Below, piece after piece: positions 1-8,492 of a DNA stretch of 64,000 nucleotides. The notes under the pieces are model-generated. The model saw only the letters and a list, made by a program, of their open reading frames with translations. It had not been told where the DNA came from and did no database searches. The stretch is taken from positions 83,172 through 147,171 of the forward strand of contig NZ_JADCDB010000009.1 in assembly GCF_020252395.1 (NCBI RefSeq), written 5' to 3'. Origin of the DNA: Aestuariivirga sp. (GTDB lineage: Bacteria; Pseudomonadota; Alphaproteobacteria; Rhizobiales; Aestuariivirgaceae). Numbering within the stretch: the first letter of the stretch is position 1; each line of letters begins with the position of its first letter. The translations under genes and the position numbers were made by a program.

Positions 1-2
1 GG

Positions 3-581
3 CACGAGCAGCGCAAGCTGCACCCGGACTGGTTCAATGCGCCGGTGCCGGCCTTCGGCGGAGATGATGCGCGGCTTCTGATCGCCGGACTTGCACCAGG
101 CGTTGCCGGCGCGAACCGCACGGGCCGCCCCTTCACCGGCGACTATGCGGGCGAACTGCTCTATGGAACGCTCATCCATTTCGGGTTTGCCAAGGGCGTG
201 TTCCGCGCTGACCCCAAGGACGGTCTGACGCTTTCCGGCACGATGATCGCCAATGCCGTGCGCTGCGTGCCGCCGCAGAACAAGCCGCTGCCCATCGAGA
301 TCAAGAATTGCAACGGCTTCCTCCGTGCACGGATGGATGCGCTCCCGCGGCTGAAGGCCGTCGTGGCGCTGGGCCGCATCGCGCATGACGGAGTGCTCAC
401 CGCACTCACGGCGAAGAAGTCGGCTCATCCCTTCTCGCACGGATGCGAACACCAGATCGGGGACGTGCGCCTCTTCGACAGCTATCACTGCTCGCGCTAC
501 AACACGAATACAGGCGTGCTGACGCAGAAGATGTTCAGGGCTGTGTTCGGGCGCGTGCGGGAGTATCTCGACTCGTTGTGA
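3..581 (+). CDS. Uracil-DNA glycosylase, family 5 (UDGb)-like, 5'-truncated by window edge
   Basis: The reading frame is open from the first bases, so the true start lies outside the window; 192 residues are visible. The motif GLAPGVAGANRTGRPFTGD is the family 4/5 UDG active-site loop, and HCSRYNTNTG near the C-terminus matches the second conserved loop (usually HPSxxNxxTG). Cys residues in the stretch NAVRCVPPQ...NCNGF fit the iron-sulfur cluster ligands of this superfamily; the N-terminal ligands would be outside the window. The expected role is base-excision repair, removing uracil or deaminated bases from DNA. The HPDWF segment near the visible start is typical of this family. The family is clear; the substrate range is inferred. 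Confidence 0.88.
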   Translation, partial: HEQRKLHPDWFNAPVPAFGGDDARLLIAGLAPGVAGANRTGRPFTGDYAGELLYGTLIHFGFAKGVFRADPKDGLTLSGTMIANAVRCVPPQNKPLPIEIKNCNGFLRARMDALPRLKAVVALGRIAHDGVLTALTAKKSAHPFSHGCEHQIGDVRLFDSYHCSRYNTNTGVLTQKMFRAVFGRVREYLDSL

Positions 582-582
582 G

Positions 583-710
583 AGCCCTCATCCGCCCTTT
601 GGGCGTTTTGTCCCATTGCGTGCCGCAACGGGGGAAGGACTCGCGGCTCCATCTCCTTCTCCGGTTGGGCAAGCCAACGGGAGAAGGGAGCCGGCAGGCC
701 GGATGAGAGC
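583..710. repeat. Palindromic intergenic repeat unit
   Basis: Nested inverted repeats fill the gap between the glycosylase gene and the peroxiredoxin-like gene. The best hairpin is at 643-695, where CGGCTCC...CTTCTCC pairs with GGAGAAGGGAGCCG around a GGTTGG/CCAAC inner stem. An outer pair CTCATCCG/CGGATGAG lies at about 587-594 and 698-707, and CATTGCG/CGCAACG makes a middle hairpin. The structure resembles the mobile palindromic units spread through rhizobial intergenic regions. It may also end the two convergent transcripts. Confidence 0.6.
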
Positions 711-730
711 TTGCTCCCGCGAGTTGCGCC

Positions 731-1231
731 CTACATCAGCGCCGCCAGCACCTCGACGGCATCTCTCTCCGGCTCCGTCACGGGAAAGCGCACGGAGGAG
801 ACGACACCGTCATTCAGGATGAAAGTGATGCGCTGAAGATAGAGCCCGCCGCCGGTTTCGAACATGGGAAGGCCGAGGCGCGACTGGAACAGGCGGCCGT
901 GATCCGACAGCAGCCGGTAGCTGAGCGAATTGCGCGCCACGAAGTCCTGCTGCCATTCGGCCGTCAGCATGCTGAGCCCGAACAGCTTGACGCCAAGCCG
1001 GCGAAATTCGCCATAGAGATTCGAATAGGCCAGCGCCTGCGGCGTCGAGCCGTGCGCACCCTTGATGTGGTCCCAGTTCGGCGGGTTCGGATAGCCGGGC
1101 CTGCCGGTGAAGGGATAGCAGAATATCACCGCCGGGCCCTGGATGCGCGCCGGATTGACGGGCGAACCCGAGGTGGCCTCAAGATCGACGTTCGGCATCC
1201 TGCGGCCTTGCAGATGCTGCATGAAAACCAT
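731..1231 (-). CDS. Peroxiredoxin-like (AhpC/TSA fold) protein lacking the peroxidatic Cys
   Basis: A 166-residue thioredoxin-fold protein. The segment FCYPFTGRPG (residues about 37-46) and the following HGSTPQ align with the peroxiredoxin active-site region, which in relatives reads YPMTGRPG...GCTPQ. Here the peroxidatic Cys of GCTPQ is Ser (TCG codon). The only nearby Cys is in FCYP. The rest of the fold is intact (FGLSMLTAEWQQDF, LLSDHGRLF, RITFILNDG), so this does not look like decay. Family members reduce hydroperoxides in the cytoplasm; this one may be inactive or use another residue. It lies 12 bp downstream of smpB on the same strand. An internal ATG at 1222 is an alternative start. 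Confidence 0.75.
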   Translation of the reverse strand: MVFMQHLQGRRMPNVDLEATSGSPVNPARIQGPAVIFCYPFTGRPGYPNPPNWDHIKGAHGSTPQALAYSNLYGEFRRLGVKLFGLSMLTAEWQQDFVARNSLSYRLLSDHGRLFQSRLGLPMFETGGGLYLQRITFILNDGVVSSVRFPVTEPERDAVEVLAALM

Positions 1232-1242
1232 GTCGCCCGAAT

Positions 1243-1740
1243 TCAGCCTTTCCCGCGCATCAGACGCGCCCGCTCACGGTCCCATGAGCGTTCCTTGATC
1301 GTCTCGCGCTTGTCGTGCAGCTTCTTGCCGCGGGCCAGCGCAATGTCGACCTTCACGCGCCCTCTCGGGTTGAAGAACATCTTGAGCGGAATGATGGTCA
1401 GGTGCTCCTTCAGCACGCCGGCTGAGAGCTTGTTGATCTCGGACTTGTGGAGGAGCAGTTTCCTGGGCCGCTTGGGCTCATGGTTGAAGCGGTTGGCCTC
1501 GCGGTATTCCGGAATGTTGGAATTGATGAGCCAGAGCTCGCCCCCCTTCATCGCGGCGTAGGCCTCGGCCAGGTTGGTGTGGCCGGTGCGCAACGATTTA
1601 ACCTCTGAACCTTTAAGCTCGATTCCAGCCTCGAAGGCCTGCAGGATCTCGTAGTCGAAGCGGGCGCGGCGATTGTCGGAGACGACCTTGATGCCCTCTT
1701 GCTTGCGCGACGCCTTGGCGCCGCCGCCCTTGGAACTCAT
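1243..1740 (-). CDS. smpB: SsrA-binding protein SmpB
   Basis: A 165-residue protein with the SmpB signature: an N-terminal strand [14 protein letters not shown], the conserved [16 protein letters not shown], and a basic C-terminal tail ([24 protein letters not shown]) that enters the ribosomal mRNA channel. SmpB binds tmRNA and delivers it to stalled ribosomes for trans-translation. Length fits the family, with a slightly longer basic N-terminus ([13 protein letters not shown]). The start ATG is 1 bp from the dapA stop, so the two genes are translationally coupled; dapA-smpB is a common alphaproteobacterial pairing. Confidence 0.97.
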   Translation of the reverse strand: MSSKGGGAKASRKQEGIKVVSDNRRARFDYEILQAFEAGIELKGSEVKSLRTGHTNLAEAYAAMKGGELWLINSNIPEYREANRFNHEPKRPRKLLLHKSEINKLSAGVLKEHLTIIPLKMFFNPRGRVKVDIALARGKKLHDKRETIKERSWDRERARLMRGKG

Positions 1741-1741
1741 C

Positions 1742-2623
1742 TCAGTTCAACAGTCCCGCGTGGATCATCGCCTCGCGCACCGTCTTCCTGGTCGATTCGG
1801 CCACGGGCACCATGGGAAGCCGCGCTTCGGGCGTGCAGAGACCCAGGAGACTCGCGGCATACTTCACAGGGCCGGGGCTCGTCTCCACGAACATCGCATG
1901 ATGCAGCGGCATCAGCCGGTCCTGCATCTGCAGTGCTTTGGCATAGTCGCCCTTCAGCGTCGCCTCCTGGAACTCGGCGCAGAGGCGCGGCGCCACATTG
2001 GCCGTGACCGAGATGCAGCCCACGCCGCCATGGGCATTGAACCCCAGCGCCGTGCCATCCTCGCCCGAAAGCTGAATGAAATCCTTGCCCGAAGCGAGCC
2101 GCTGACGCGAGGGCCTGGTGAGGTCGGCCGACGCGTCTTTGGTGCCGATGATGTTTCTGCAGTCGTGCGACAGCCTCGCCAGCGTCTCGACCGAGATGTT
2201 GGCCACCGTTCGGCCCGGCACGTTGTAGACAATGACCGGAATATCCACCGCATCGGCAATCGCCCGGAAATGCGCGTAGAGGCCGTCCTGGGTGGGCTTG
2301 TTGTAATAGGGAACAACCACCAGGGCAGCATCGGCGCCGGCTTCCTTGGCGTGCCGCGTGTAGTCGATCGCCTCGGCGGTCGAATTCGAACCCGTGCCGG
2401 CGACGACGGGCACGCGGCCGCGCGCCTCCTCGATGCAGACCTCGATCACGCGCTTGTGTTCATCGGGGTCAAGCGTCGGGCTCTCGCCCGTGGTACCTAC
2501 GGGAACAAGGCCATGAGAGCCCTGCTCGATCTGCCAATTCACGAATTTCCTGAACGCCGCCTCGTCAACCTTGCCATCCTGAATGGGGGTGATAAGCGCG
2601 GGGAAGGAACCTCTCAACTGCAC
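1742..2623 (-). CDS. dapA: 4-hydroxy-tetrahydrodipicolinate synthase
   Basis: DapA condenses pyruvate with aspartate semialdehyde in lysine and diaminopimelate synthesis. Family motifs are GSFPALITP, the pyruvate-binding [16 protein letters not shown] with the catalytic Tyr, and GTKDAS with the Schiff-base Lys. I take the GTG at 2623 as start: it is preceded by CGGAGC at good spacing and gives 293 residues, the normal size. An upstream in-frame ATG at 2668 would add 15 residues that are not typical of the family. It is the first gene of a dapA-smpB-peroxiredoxin-like run and is divergent from the transglycosylase gene. Confidence 0.95.
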   Translation of the reverse strand: MQLRGSFPALITPIQDGKVDEAAFRKFVNWQIEQGSHGLVPVGTTGESPTLDPDEHKRVIEVCIEEARGRVPVVAGTGSNSTAEAIDYTRHAKEAGADAALVVVPYYNKPTQDGLYAHFRAIADAVDIPVIVYNVPGRTVANISVETLARLSHDCRNIIGTKDASADLTRPSRQRLASGKDFIQLSGEDGTALGFNAHGGVGCISVTANVAPRLCAEFQEATLKGDYAKALQMQDRLMPLHHAMFVETSPGPVKYAASLLGLCTPEARLPMVPVAESTRKTVREAMIHAGLLN

Positions 2624-2838
2624 GGGACTGCTCCGGAAAAGACTTGAAGGTAAGAAGTTGGAAACCATGGCGGGCTAGTTTGAGACCGGTTTCACCGCCA
2701 GCCCGCAAACGGCGCGGCACCATAGACGCATCGCCGCAGAGCGGCAAGCGCCGATGGAGCCTCCGGGCAGGCCATGCTAAGGGCACAATTGCCCCCTAGC
2801 GGCGCTTCTCGAAGATCAAGGGATTGATTGGATCGTTC

Positions 2839-4989
2839 ATGGGTATCAGCCGCTTCCTGCGCATCAGCCTGATCGCGATTGCCGCCACCACAGCGCTGGT
2901 GGCGCCCGGATTCGTGTTGCAGTCCAGCGTGGTGCTGGCCGCCTCCGAGCCTTCCCCGGCGGCGATCGAGGCGGCGAAGCTGGCGCTCGGCGGCGACTTC
3001 GCGGCGGCGGGCGAGGCGGCGCAGCGCTCGGACGACCCCGCGGCGATCAAGCTCGTGGAGCTGATCTTCCTGCGCGACCGCCCCAATGACGCGGGCTACC
3101 AGCGCATCATCGCCTTCCTCGACACCGCGCCCAAGTGGCCGCTGTCGGAGGCCCTGCTCAAGCGCGCCGAGCGCTCGCTCTATGTCAACAACGAACCACC
3201 CGAGCTGATCCTTCAGCACTTCGCCAAGAGGAAACCCGTCACTGACGAGGGCTCGCTGGCGCTGGCGCGCGCCCTCGTCGCGACGGGCGATATGCCGGGT
3301 GCGCGCGCTCAGGTGCAGAAAGTGTGGGCAGACCCCGAAGCCACCGCCGAACTCGAAAAGCAGGTCTCCTCGGAATTCGGCGAGCTGCTGACGGCGGACG
3401 ACAACAAGCGCCGCATGTGGCGCCTCGTCTATGCGCTGGAAACCAATGCGGCGATCCGCGTGTCGAAGCGCCTGCCGGCGGAGTACCAGAAGGCCGCCGC
3501 CGTGGCGCAGAAGCTGGTGCGCGGCGAGAAAGGCGCCGACAAGCTCTATGGCGGCCTCTCCTCCGGCATGCGCGGCCAGCTGGGCATGCGCTATGCGCTC
3601 GCCCGCTACTATCGCGTGAACGAAAAATACGCCAAGGCGCGCGACGTGCTGCTCACCGTGCCGGGTGACGCCGGCAAGATGGGCGACGCCGAGGCCTGGT
3701 GGGTCGAGCGCCGCATCGTGGCGCGCCGCTCGATCGGCCTCGACGATCCGAAGCCGGCGCGCAGGGCCGCTTACAAGATCGCCGCCGCCCATGGCTTCGA
3801 GAATGGCGACGGGGCGGTGGAGGGAGAGTTCCTCGCCGGCTGGATCGCGCTGCGCCACCTGAACGACCCGCAGACGGCGCTGGGCCACTTCCAGCGCCTG
3901 GGCCAGATCGCGCCGTCGCGCAGCGAGAAGGCCCGCGCGGGCTACTGGACGGGCCGCGCCCATGAGGCGATGGGCGACAAGGGCAATGCCAAGGCCGCCT
4001 ACAAGGAAGCCTCGGCCTATTCCACCACCTATTACGGCCAGCTGGCGCGCGAGAAGATCGGTCTGGGCAAGGTGCCGGAGGAAATCGAGAGCGGCAAGGC
4101 CTCCAGCGCGGCGGAGGCCAAGGTCAACAAGGATGAGGTGGTTCGCGCCTTCAAGATCATGGAGCAGGCAGGCACGCAGAACGACCTTTACATGTTCCTG
4201 TGGTCCTTCGCCAACCGCTTCGATACGGCCGACGAGATGAATGCCGCCGCCTCCATCGTCTGGGATGCCGGCGGCGCCAGCATGGCCGTGCGCCTTGCCA
4301 AGGCGGCGGCACAGCAGAACGTCGACATCGACTCGTGGGGCTATCCGGTGCGGGCGCTTCCCGGCTGGAAGCGGGTGGGCAAGCCCGTCGAGAAGCCGCT
4401 GGTCTTCGCGCTGGCGCGTCAGGAGAGCGAGTTCAACCCCAACGCCGGCTCGAAGGTTGGCGCGCAGGGCCTGATGCAGATCATGCCGGGCACCGCGAAG
4501 CTCATCGCCAAGCAGCATGGCATCAAATACAACCCCTCGCAGCTGATGGACCCCGTTGTCAACGTCACGCTGGGTGCGGCCCATCTCGGCGACCTCGTCG
4601 CCGATCACGACGGCTCCTATGTGCTCACACTCGTATCCTACAACGCGGGTCCCCGCCGGTCGCGCGAGTGGATCAAGGAATATGGCGACTTCCGCGCCGG
4701 CCAGGTGGACCCCATCGACTGGGTCGAATCCATCCCCTTCCAGGAAACCCGCCAATATGTGCAGAAGGTGATGCAGAACCTGCACGTCTACCGGTCGCGC
4801 CTCGCGCCCAAGACAGTGCGGCCGATGACGGCGGACCTTATGCGCGGCGCGCGCACCGGCAGCCTCGACGCCGCCTCCACTGCTCCGTCGGCCGATGGCA
4901 CAACCGGGGCCGCCGAACCGGCGGCGGGCTCGACCACGGGCGGCTGCGCCAAGGCCTCGATCGCATCGCTGATCGGCGGCTGCAACTGA
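2839..4989 (+). CDS. Soluble lytic murein transglycosylase (Slt family)
   Basis: A 716-residue exported enzyme that cleaves peptidoglycan glycan strands to 1,6-anhydro ends in the periplasm. It has an N-terminal signal peptide (hydrophobic ISLIAIAATTALVAPGF), a long helical superhelical domain, and a C-terminal lysozyme-like SLT domain. In that domain ARQESEFNP carries the catalytic Glu, followed by GAQGLMQIMPGTA and SYNAGP. The tail (about 60 residues, Ala/Gly/Thr-rich, two Cys) is low complexity. I chose the ATG at 2839 over an in-frame TTG at 2824 because it starts the signal peptide directly. The hydrolase gene follows after 3 bp. Confidence 0.93.
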   Translation: MGISRFLRISLIAIAATTALVAPGFVLQSSVVLAASEPSPAAIEAAKLALGGDFAAAGEAAQRSDDPAAIKLVELIFLRDRPNDAGYQRIIAFLDTAPKWPLSEALLKRAERSLYVNNEPPELILQHFAKRKPVTDEGSLALARALVATGDMPGARAQVQKVWADPEATAELEKQVSSEFGELLTADDNKRRMWRLVYALETNAAIRVSKRLPAEYQKAAAVAQKLVRGEKGADKLYGGLSSGMRGQLGMRYALARYYRVNEKYAKARDVLLTVPGDAGKMGDAEAWWVERRIVARRSIGLDDPKPARRAAYKIAAAHGFENGDGAVEGEFLAGWIALRHLNDPQTALGHFQRLGQIAPSRSEKARAGYWTGRAHEAMGDKGNAKAAYKEASAYSTTYYGQLAREKIGLGKVPEEIESGKASSAAEAKVNKDEVVRAFKIMEQAGTQNDLYMFLWSFANRFDTADEMNAAASIVWDAGGASMAVRLAKAAAQQNVDIDSWGYPVRALPGWKRVGKPVEKPLVFALARQESEFNPNAGSKVGAQGLMQIMPGTAKLIAKQHGIKYNPSQLMDPVVNVTLGAAHLGDLVADHDGSYVLTLVSYNAGPRRSREWIKEYGDFRAGQVDPIDWVESIPFQETRQYVQKVMQNLHVYRSRLAPKTVRPMTADLMRGARTGSLDAASTAPSADGTTGAAEPAAGSTTGGCAKASIASLIGGCN

Positions 4990-4992
4990 GGC

Positions 4993-5868
4993 ATGGACTA
5001 CGCGGAGCACCTGGTTCCGGCCGCCGACGGCACGCAACTCTATGCGCGGGACTACGCGGCGGACCGCAAGGACCTGGCGCCCATCGTCTGCCTGCCCGGG
5101 CTCACGCGCAATTCCAGGGATTTCGAGACGATCGCGCCACGGCTGGCGGAGACGCGCCGCGTGCTGGCCTTCGACTTCCGCGGCCGCGGCCGCTCCGGCC
5201 GTGCCGATCCGGCCACCTACCGGCCGGACCAGGAAGTGGCGGACACGCTGCATGTGCTCGACTCGCTGGGCATCGATCGCTTCGCCATCATCGGCACGTC
5301 GCGCGGCGGCATTTGCGCCATGGCGATGGCGGCCCGCGCGCTGCCGCGCATGGCGGGAGTCGTCTTCAACGACATCGGGCCGAAGATCGACAAGGCCGGA
5401 TTGCTCCGTATCCGGAGCTATCTCGGCGCCGATCCGCGCTTCGCCGGCTGGGACGCGGCCGTCGCCGCGCTGAAATCTTCGAACCCCGGTTTCGGCAGCT
5501 TGAGTGAGGACGAATGGCTGGCCTTCGCGCGCCGCGTCCACCGCGAGGTGAACGGCAAACCGCGCGCCGACTATGACCCGGCGCTGGCGCGGAATTTCCC
5601 CAGCGCCGCCCAAATCGAGGCCGGCCAGGTGCCTGAACTCTGGGCGCTGCTCGATGTGATGGCCGATGTGCCGTCGCTGGTGCTGCGCGGCGAACATTCG
5701 GACCTGCTAAGCCCGGCCACCGTCGCGGCCATGCACCAGCGCCACCGGCGGCTCGACTCCGCCACGGTCAGGGACCGCGGCCACGTGCCCTTCCTCGACG
5801 AGCCGGAGAGCGTTGCGGCCATAGATCGCTGGCTGAAGGCCGTGGACGGGTACGGGACAACTTCCTAG
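4993..5868 (+). CDS. Alpha/beta hydrolase
   Basis: A 291-residue alpha/beta-hydrolase-fold enzyme. The nucleophile elbow is GTSRGG, the oxyanion region is CLPGLTRNSRDF, and the late catalytic His is in DRGHVPFLDEPE, with an acidic residue expected in the SLVLRGEHSDLLSP segment. The family covers esterases, lactonases and C-C hydrolases, so the substrate cannot be named. No signal peptide is visible, so it is cytoplasmic. It starts 3 bp after the transglycosylase stop and is probably co-transcribed with it. Confidence 0.88.
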   Translation: MDYAEHLVPAADGTQLYARDYAADRKDLAPIVCLPGLTRNSRDFETIAPRLAETRRVLAFDFRGRGRSGRADPATYRPDQEVADTLHVLDSLGIDRFAIIGTSRGGICAMAMAARALPRMAGVVFNDIGPKIDKAGLLRIRSYLGADPRFAGWDAAVAALKSSNPGFGSLSEDEWLAFARRVHREVNGKPRADYDPALARNFPSAAQIEAGQVPELWALLDVMADVPSLVLRGEHSDLLSPATVAAMHQRHRRLDSATVRDRGHVPFLDEPESVAAIDRWLKAVDGYGTTS

Positions 5869-5926
5869 ACCCGGATCATCTTGCGCGCCGGAGGCCGCGT
5901 CCCCTGCCGATCTGGGCGGGCCGCCC

Positions 5927-6052
5927 TCAGGCCCCCGCGCGGGGGCCCCGGCGCCAGCGGTCGCTCAGCCAGCGGGCGAAGGCGCCCAGCGGGCAGCCGG
6001 CGAGGAACACCACCGCCATCCACAGGGCGAGCTCCGCATAATAATGGATCAT
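5927..6052 (-). CDS. Small membrane protein (41 aa), last gene of a coupled trio
   Basis: It begins MIHYYAELALWMAVVFLAG, has one membrane span (residues about 8-25) and ends in a basic tail (RWLSDRWRRGPRAGA). The ATG overlaps the stop of the preceding gene (ATGA at 6049-6052), which supports real translation. A Cys-Pro follows the span. No family recognised; an accessory membrane protein tied to the BON-domain gene is the simplest reading. Confidence 0.6.
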   Translation of the reverse strand: MIHYYAELALWMAVVFLAGCPLGAFARWLSDRWRRGPRAGA

Positions 6053-6219
6053 GATCCGCCCTCCTCCGGGTCCGGCGGCGTGTCCGGCGGCTCGCCGGCC
6101 ATCCGCCAGCCCACCCAGGCGCCGAGCCACAGCGCCACCAGCATCCAGAACCAGTGAAAGCGCAGCAGGAACAGCGTTCCCGACAGGTTCAGCGCATCTT
6201 CCAGCCAGGCCGGCATCAT
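6049..6219 (-). CDS. Small membrane protein (56 aa)
   Basis: A single membrane span (FHWFWMLVALWLGAWVGW, residues 21-38) is followed by an acidic proline-rich tail (GEPPDTPPDPEEGGS). The start ATG overlaps the stop of the BON-domain gene and its own stop overlaps the start of the next gene, so three genes are chained by ATGA-type overlaps. The acidic tail of this protein and the basic tail of the 41-residue neighbour would suit electrostatic pairing (inference). No family recognised. Confidence 0.6.
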   Translation of the reverse strand: MMPAWLEDALNLSGTLFLLRFHWFWMLVALWLGAWVGWRMAGEPPDTPPDPEEGGS

Positions 6220-6521
6220 GGCGATCTGACTCCCACATGCATGTCGACGTGGCGCACGCCCTCGGTGCCGGCCACCGCGGCGCGCGCCCGCTCCACCGCT
6301 GCCCTGTCCGGGGCCTCGCCGCGAATCTCCACGTCGCGGAAGGTCACCATCGGCTTGGCCCAGCCTTGCCCCGCATCCGCCAGCGCCGCCTGTACGCGGC
6401 GGCCGATCTCCGGCCCGAGTTTCGGCCCATCGATGACTGCCGCCGCCAGGAATGGCAGGATGGCCAGCGGCAGGTGCACCAGCCACCGCAGCGGCTTCAG
6501 ATATGAGATGAGATCGCTCAT
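6216..6521 (-). CDS. BON-domain membrane-anchored protein
   Basis: A 101-residue protein. An N-terminal membrane span (LVHLPLAILPFLAAAVIDG, residues 14-32) precedes a short BON-like module (VTFRDVEIRGEAPDRAAVERARAAV...GVRHVDMHV). This resembles the N-terminal part of alphaproteobacterial OmpA-family proteins but ends before any peptidoglycan-binding domain. It is the first gene of a three-gene overlapping operon transcribed away from the porin. BON modules are usually periplasmic and contact phospholipid or protein partners; the exact role here is unknown. Confidence 0.7.
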   Translation of the reverse strand: MSDLISYLKPLRWLVHLPLAILPFLAAAVIDGPKLGPEIGRRVQAALADAGQGWAKPMVTFRDVEIRGEAPDRAAVERARAAVAGTEGVRHVDMHVGVRSP

Positions 6522-6836
6522 TATGGTCAGGTTACGCGGTTTCTGTGGTGAGTCGCACCGCCCGGACGATTCATTCACATGAAAAGGGGTGCCTGCAATC
6601 CTTTTCATCCCGGCATCGTTGCCTGTAATAGATTTCAATATGGCATTCCACCCCCGAAACTGTGGCAAAGCAGTAACAGCCGCCAAAATTCCCGGCATAG
6701 CCCCATCGCGGTCGTTGACCCGCCGCCCGTTTGCGCAGACAACAGGCGCGTGCCCGATCAGATCGTGCATTGACCTCCGGATCCGGTTGCAGGGGATGGG
6801 GGGACGTCTCAACTCCAAGACTTGGGAGAAACAAGA
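6522..6836. other. Divergent intergenic region upstream of the porin
   Basis: This 315-bp gap lies between the BON operon and the porin, which diverge. It should hold both promoters and the porin leader. A 9-bp inverted repeat ATGAAAAGG/CCTTTTCAT at 6579-6608 has a 12-nt loop and could be an operator or hairpin. A purine-rich ribosome-binding site (TTGGGAG) sits at 6822-6828. No open frame in it looks like a gene. Confidence 0.5.
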
Positions 6837-8327
6837 ATGAAGACTATGAAGATGGCGCTCATGGCTGGTGCGGCGGTTGCCGTGTCCGCCGCCGCCGCCC
6901 ACGCCGACGAGCTGCAGGACCTCAAGGCGCAGGTCGAGGCTCTCAACGCCCGCGTCGCCGCGATGGAAACCGCTCCGGCGGTTCCGGCCGGCTATCAGCT
7001 GCTGGCCATTTCGAAGGGTGAAGCCCTTCAGGTGCCGGGTATGCTCGGCTCTGACCGTGACCGTGTCGTCAATGACCGCGCCACCATCATCTCCGTCATG
7101 CCTACGGCCGATGCACCGGCCGGCACCACCATCTCGTGGTCGGGCTATGTCCGTGCCGCGATCGTCTATTCCGGCGACGATGGCGACCGTACGATCAAGC
7201 GCTATGAGGACGGTGGGGACGGTTACGCGCTCCAGACCAGCAACAAGTCCTCCGCCGACAATGACGATGACTGGGACGTGAAGTCGCGCGGTCAGCTCCG
7301 CGTGGTCGCCACCACCGACACCGCTGTGGGTGAAGTGGGCGTCGAACTCAAGATGCGCGCCGACTTGAACGGCAACGGCACCTCCGACGTCTATATGAAG
7401 ACGGCCTGGGGCTACTGGGCCATGACCCCGGAACTGACGCTTGGCGGCGGTTACTCGGGTTCGCTGGGCAACATCGGCTACGGCTATGATGGTGCCTGCA
7501 CCTGCTACTACACGGACAACGCCGATGTGGGCTTCGATCCGGGTGACACCACCCAGATGCGCCTCAGCTATGCTTCGGGTCCGTTCGCCATGGCGATCGC
7601 CATCGAAGACGCCAGCTTGGGTAAGGATGGCACTTCGGGCAATAACCTTGGCGCGGCCGGCGAGATCAAGTACACGGGCGACAGCTTCTCGGGTGAAATC
7701 TCGGGCGTGTACCGCACCGTCAACGAAGACGACTACAACTTCTCCGGCAAGACCGGCCCTCGTGGCAATTTCGGTTTGTATTCGGTGGACACGCCCTATG
7801 CCTATAACGCCGACCTCGATTCGCTGTGGCAGATCGGCGCTGGTGTGGGCTTTAACATGGGCGACATCGCAAGCCTCTCGCTTGCGGCTGCCATGGGTCA
7901 TGGCCCCTTCCAGGAGACCAACAGCAGCGGCGACATCACCGAGAGTTTCCCCATCACCAACGACTGGTGGGGTGTGTCCGGTCTGGCGACCGCCAACCTG
8001 TCTGACGCGGTCCATGCCGAGTTTGGCGCTGGCTACAAGCATCGTGAGGGTGACTCTCACGACGGCGCTACGTTCACCACGGAGGATGGCCCCGAAACGC
8101 CTTGGAAGTATAGCGGCTTCGACTATGACACCTGGGCCCTGCTCGGCGGTGTGTACTACACCCCCGTCGACCAGCTGACGATCGGCCTCGAAGGCGAGTG
8201 GTATACGACCGACATCTCCACCACCCGCACGGGCCAGGTTGACACCGAGGCCGAAGGCCTTCGTGATAAGATTGAGAGCTCCAACGACAACTGGACGATC
8301 GACCTCGTGTCCGTCTGGCGCTTCTAA
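6837..8327 (+). CDS. Outer-membrane porin (alphaproteobacterial type)
   Basis: A 496-residue protein with a signal peptide (KMALMAGAAVAVSAAAAHA), then a coiled-coil stretch ELQDLKAQVEALNARVAAME and a beta-barrel. It has many alternating aromatic strands, such as TISWSGYVRAAIVYSG, and ends in Phe (VSVWRF), the outer-membrane assembly signal. The architecture matches the Hyphomicrobiales porins of the PF02530 group. The start at 6837 is preceded by GGGAG; the TTG at 6822 lies in the ribosome-binding region. It is monocistronic, with a strong terminator immediately downstream. Its N-terminal strand region has a short paralogue at 61253. Confidence 0.92.
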   Translation: MKTMKMALMAGAAVAVSAAAAHADELQDLKAQVEALNARVAAMETAPAVPAGYQLLAISKGEALQVPGMLGSDRDRVVNDRATIISVMPTADAPAGTTISWSGYVRAAIVYSGDDGDRTIKRYEDGGDGYALQTSNKSSADNDDDWDVKSRGQLRVVATTDTAVGEVGVELKMRADLNGNGTSDVYMKTAWGYWAMTPELTLGGGYSGSLGNIGYGYDGACTCYYTDNADVGFDPGDTTQMRLSYASGPFAMAIAIEDASLGKDGTSGNNLGAAGEIKYTGDSFSGEISGVYRTVNEDDYNFSGKTGPRGNFGLYSVDTPYAYNADLDSLWQIGAGVGFNMGDIASLSLAAAMGHGPFQETNSSGDITESFPITNDWWGVSGLATANLSDAVHAEFGAGYKHREGDSHDGATFTTEDGPETPWKYSGFDYDTWALLGGVYYTPVDQLTIGLEGEWYTTDISTTRTGQVDTEAEGLRDKIESSNDNWTIDLVSVWRF

Positions 8328-8350
8328 TCTCCACAACACGTCTAGGGGAG

Positions 8351-8384
8351 ACGGCCTGCTTCGGCAGGCCGTTTTCCTTTTTTT
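8351..8384 (+). terminator. Rho-independent terminator of the porin gene
   Basis: A perfect 9-bp stem ACGGCCTGC/GCAGGCCGT with a TTCG tetraloop is followed by TTTCC and a run of T. It lies 23 bp after the porin stop codon. Confidence 0.93.
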
Positions 8385-8492
8385 CAGGACGAGTGTTGTC
8401 CTCAGCAGCCCGCCGATTTTGGGAAATGCACATCAGGGCCACTCTGCGGCCCTGTTTTGTGGTATACAGCCGATAAACCAGAGTGACGGACA

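Noticed and set aside
2692..5697. A 1001-codon open frame on the minus strand
   Set aside because: It is the antisense shadow of the transglycosylase and hydrolase genes; its His/Arg/Gly-rich translation has no family features, and high GC makes such frames common.
6525..8339. A long minus-strand frame opposite the porin
   Set aside because: Only its last 101 codons (6216-6521) encode a real protein (BON domain); the remainder mirrors the porin codons.
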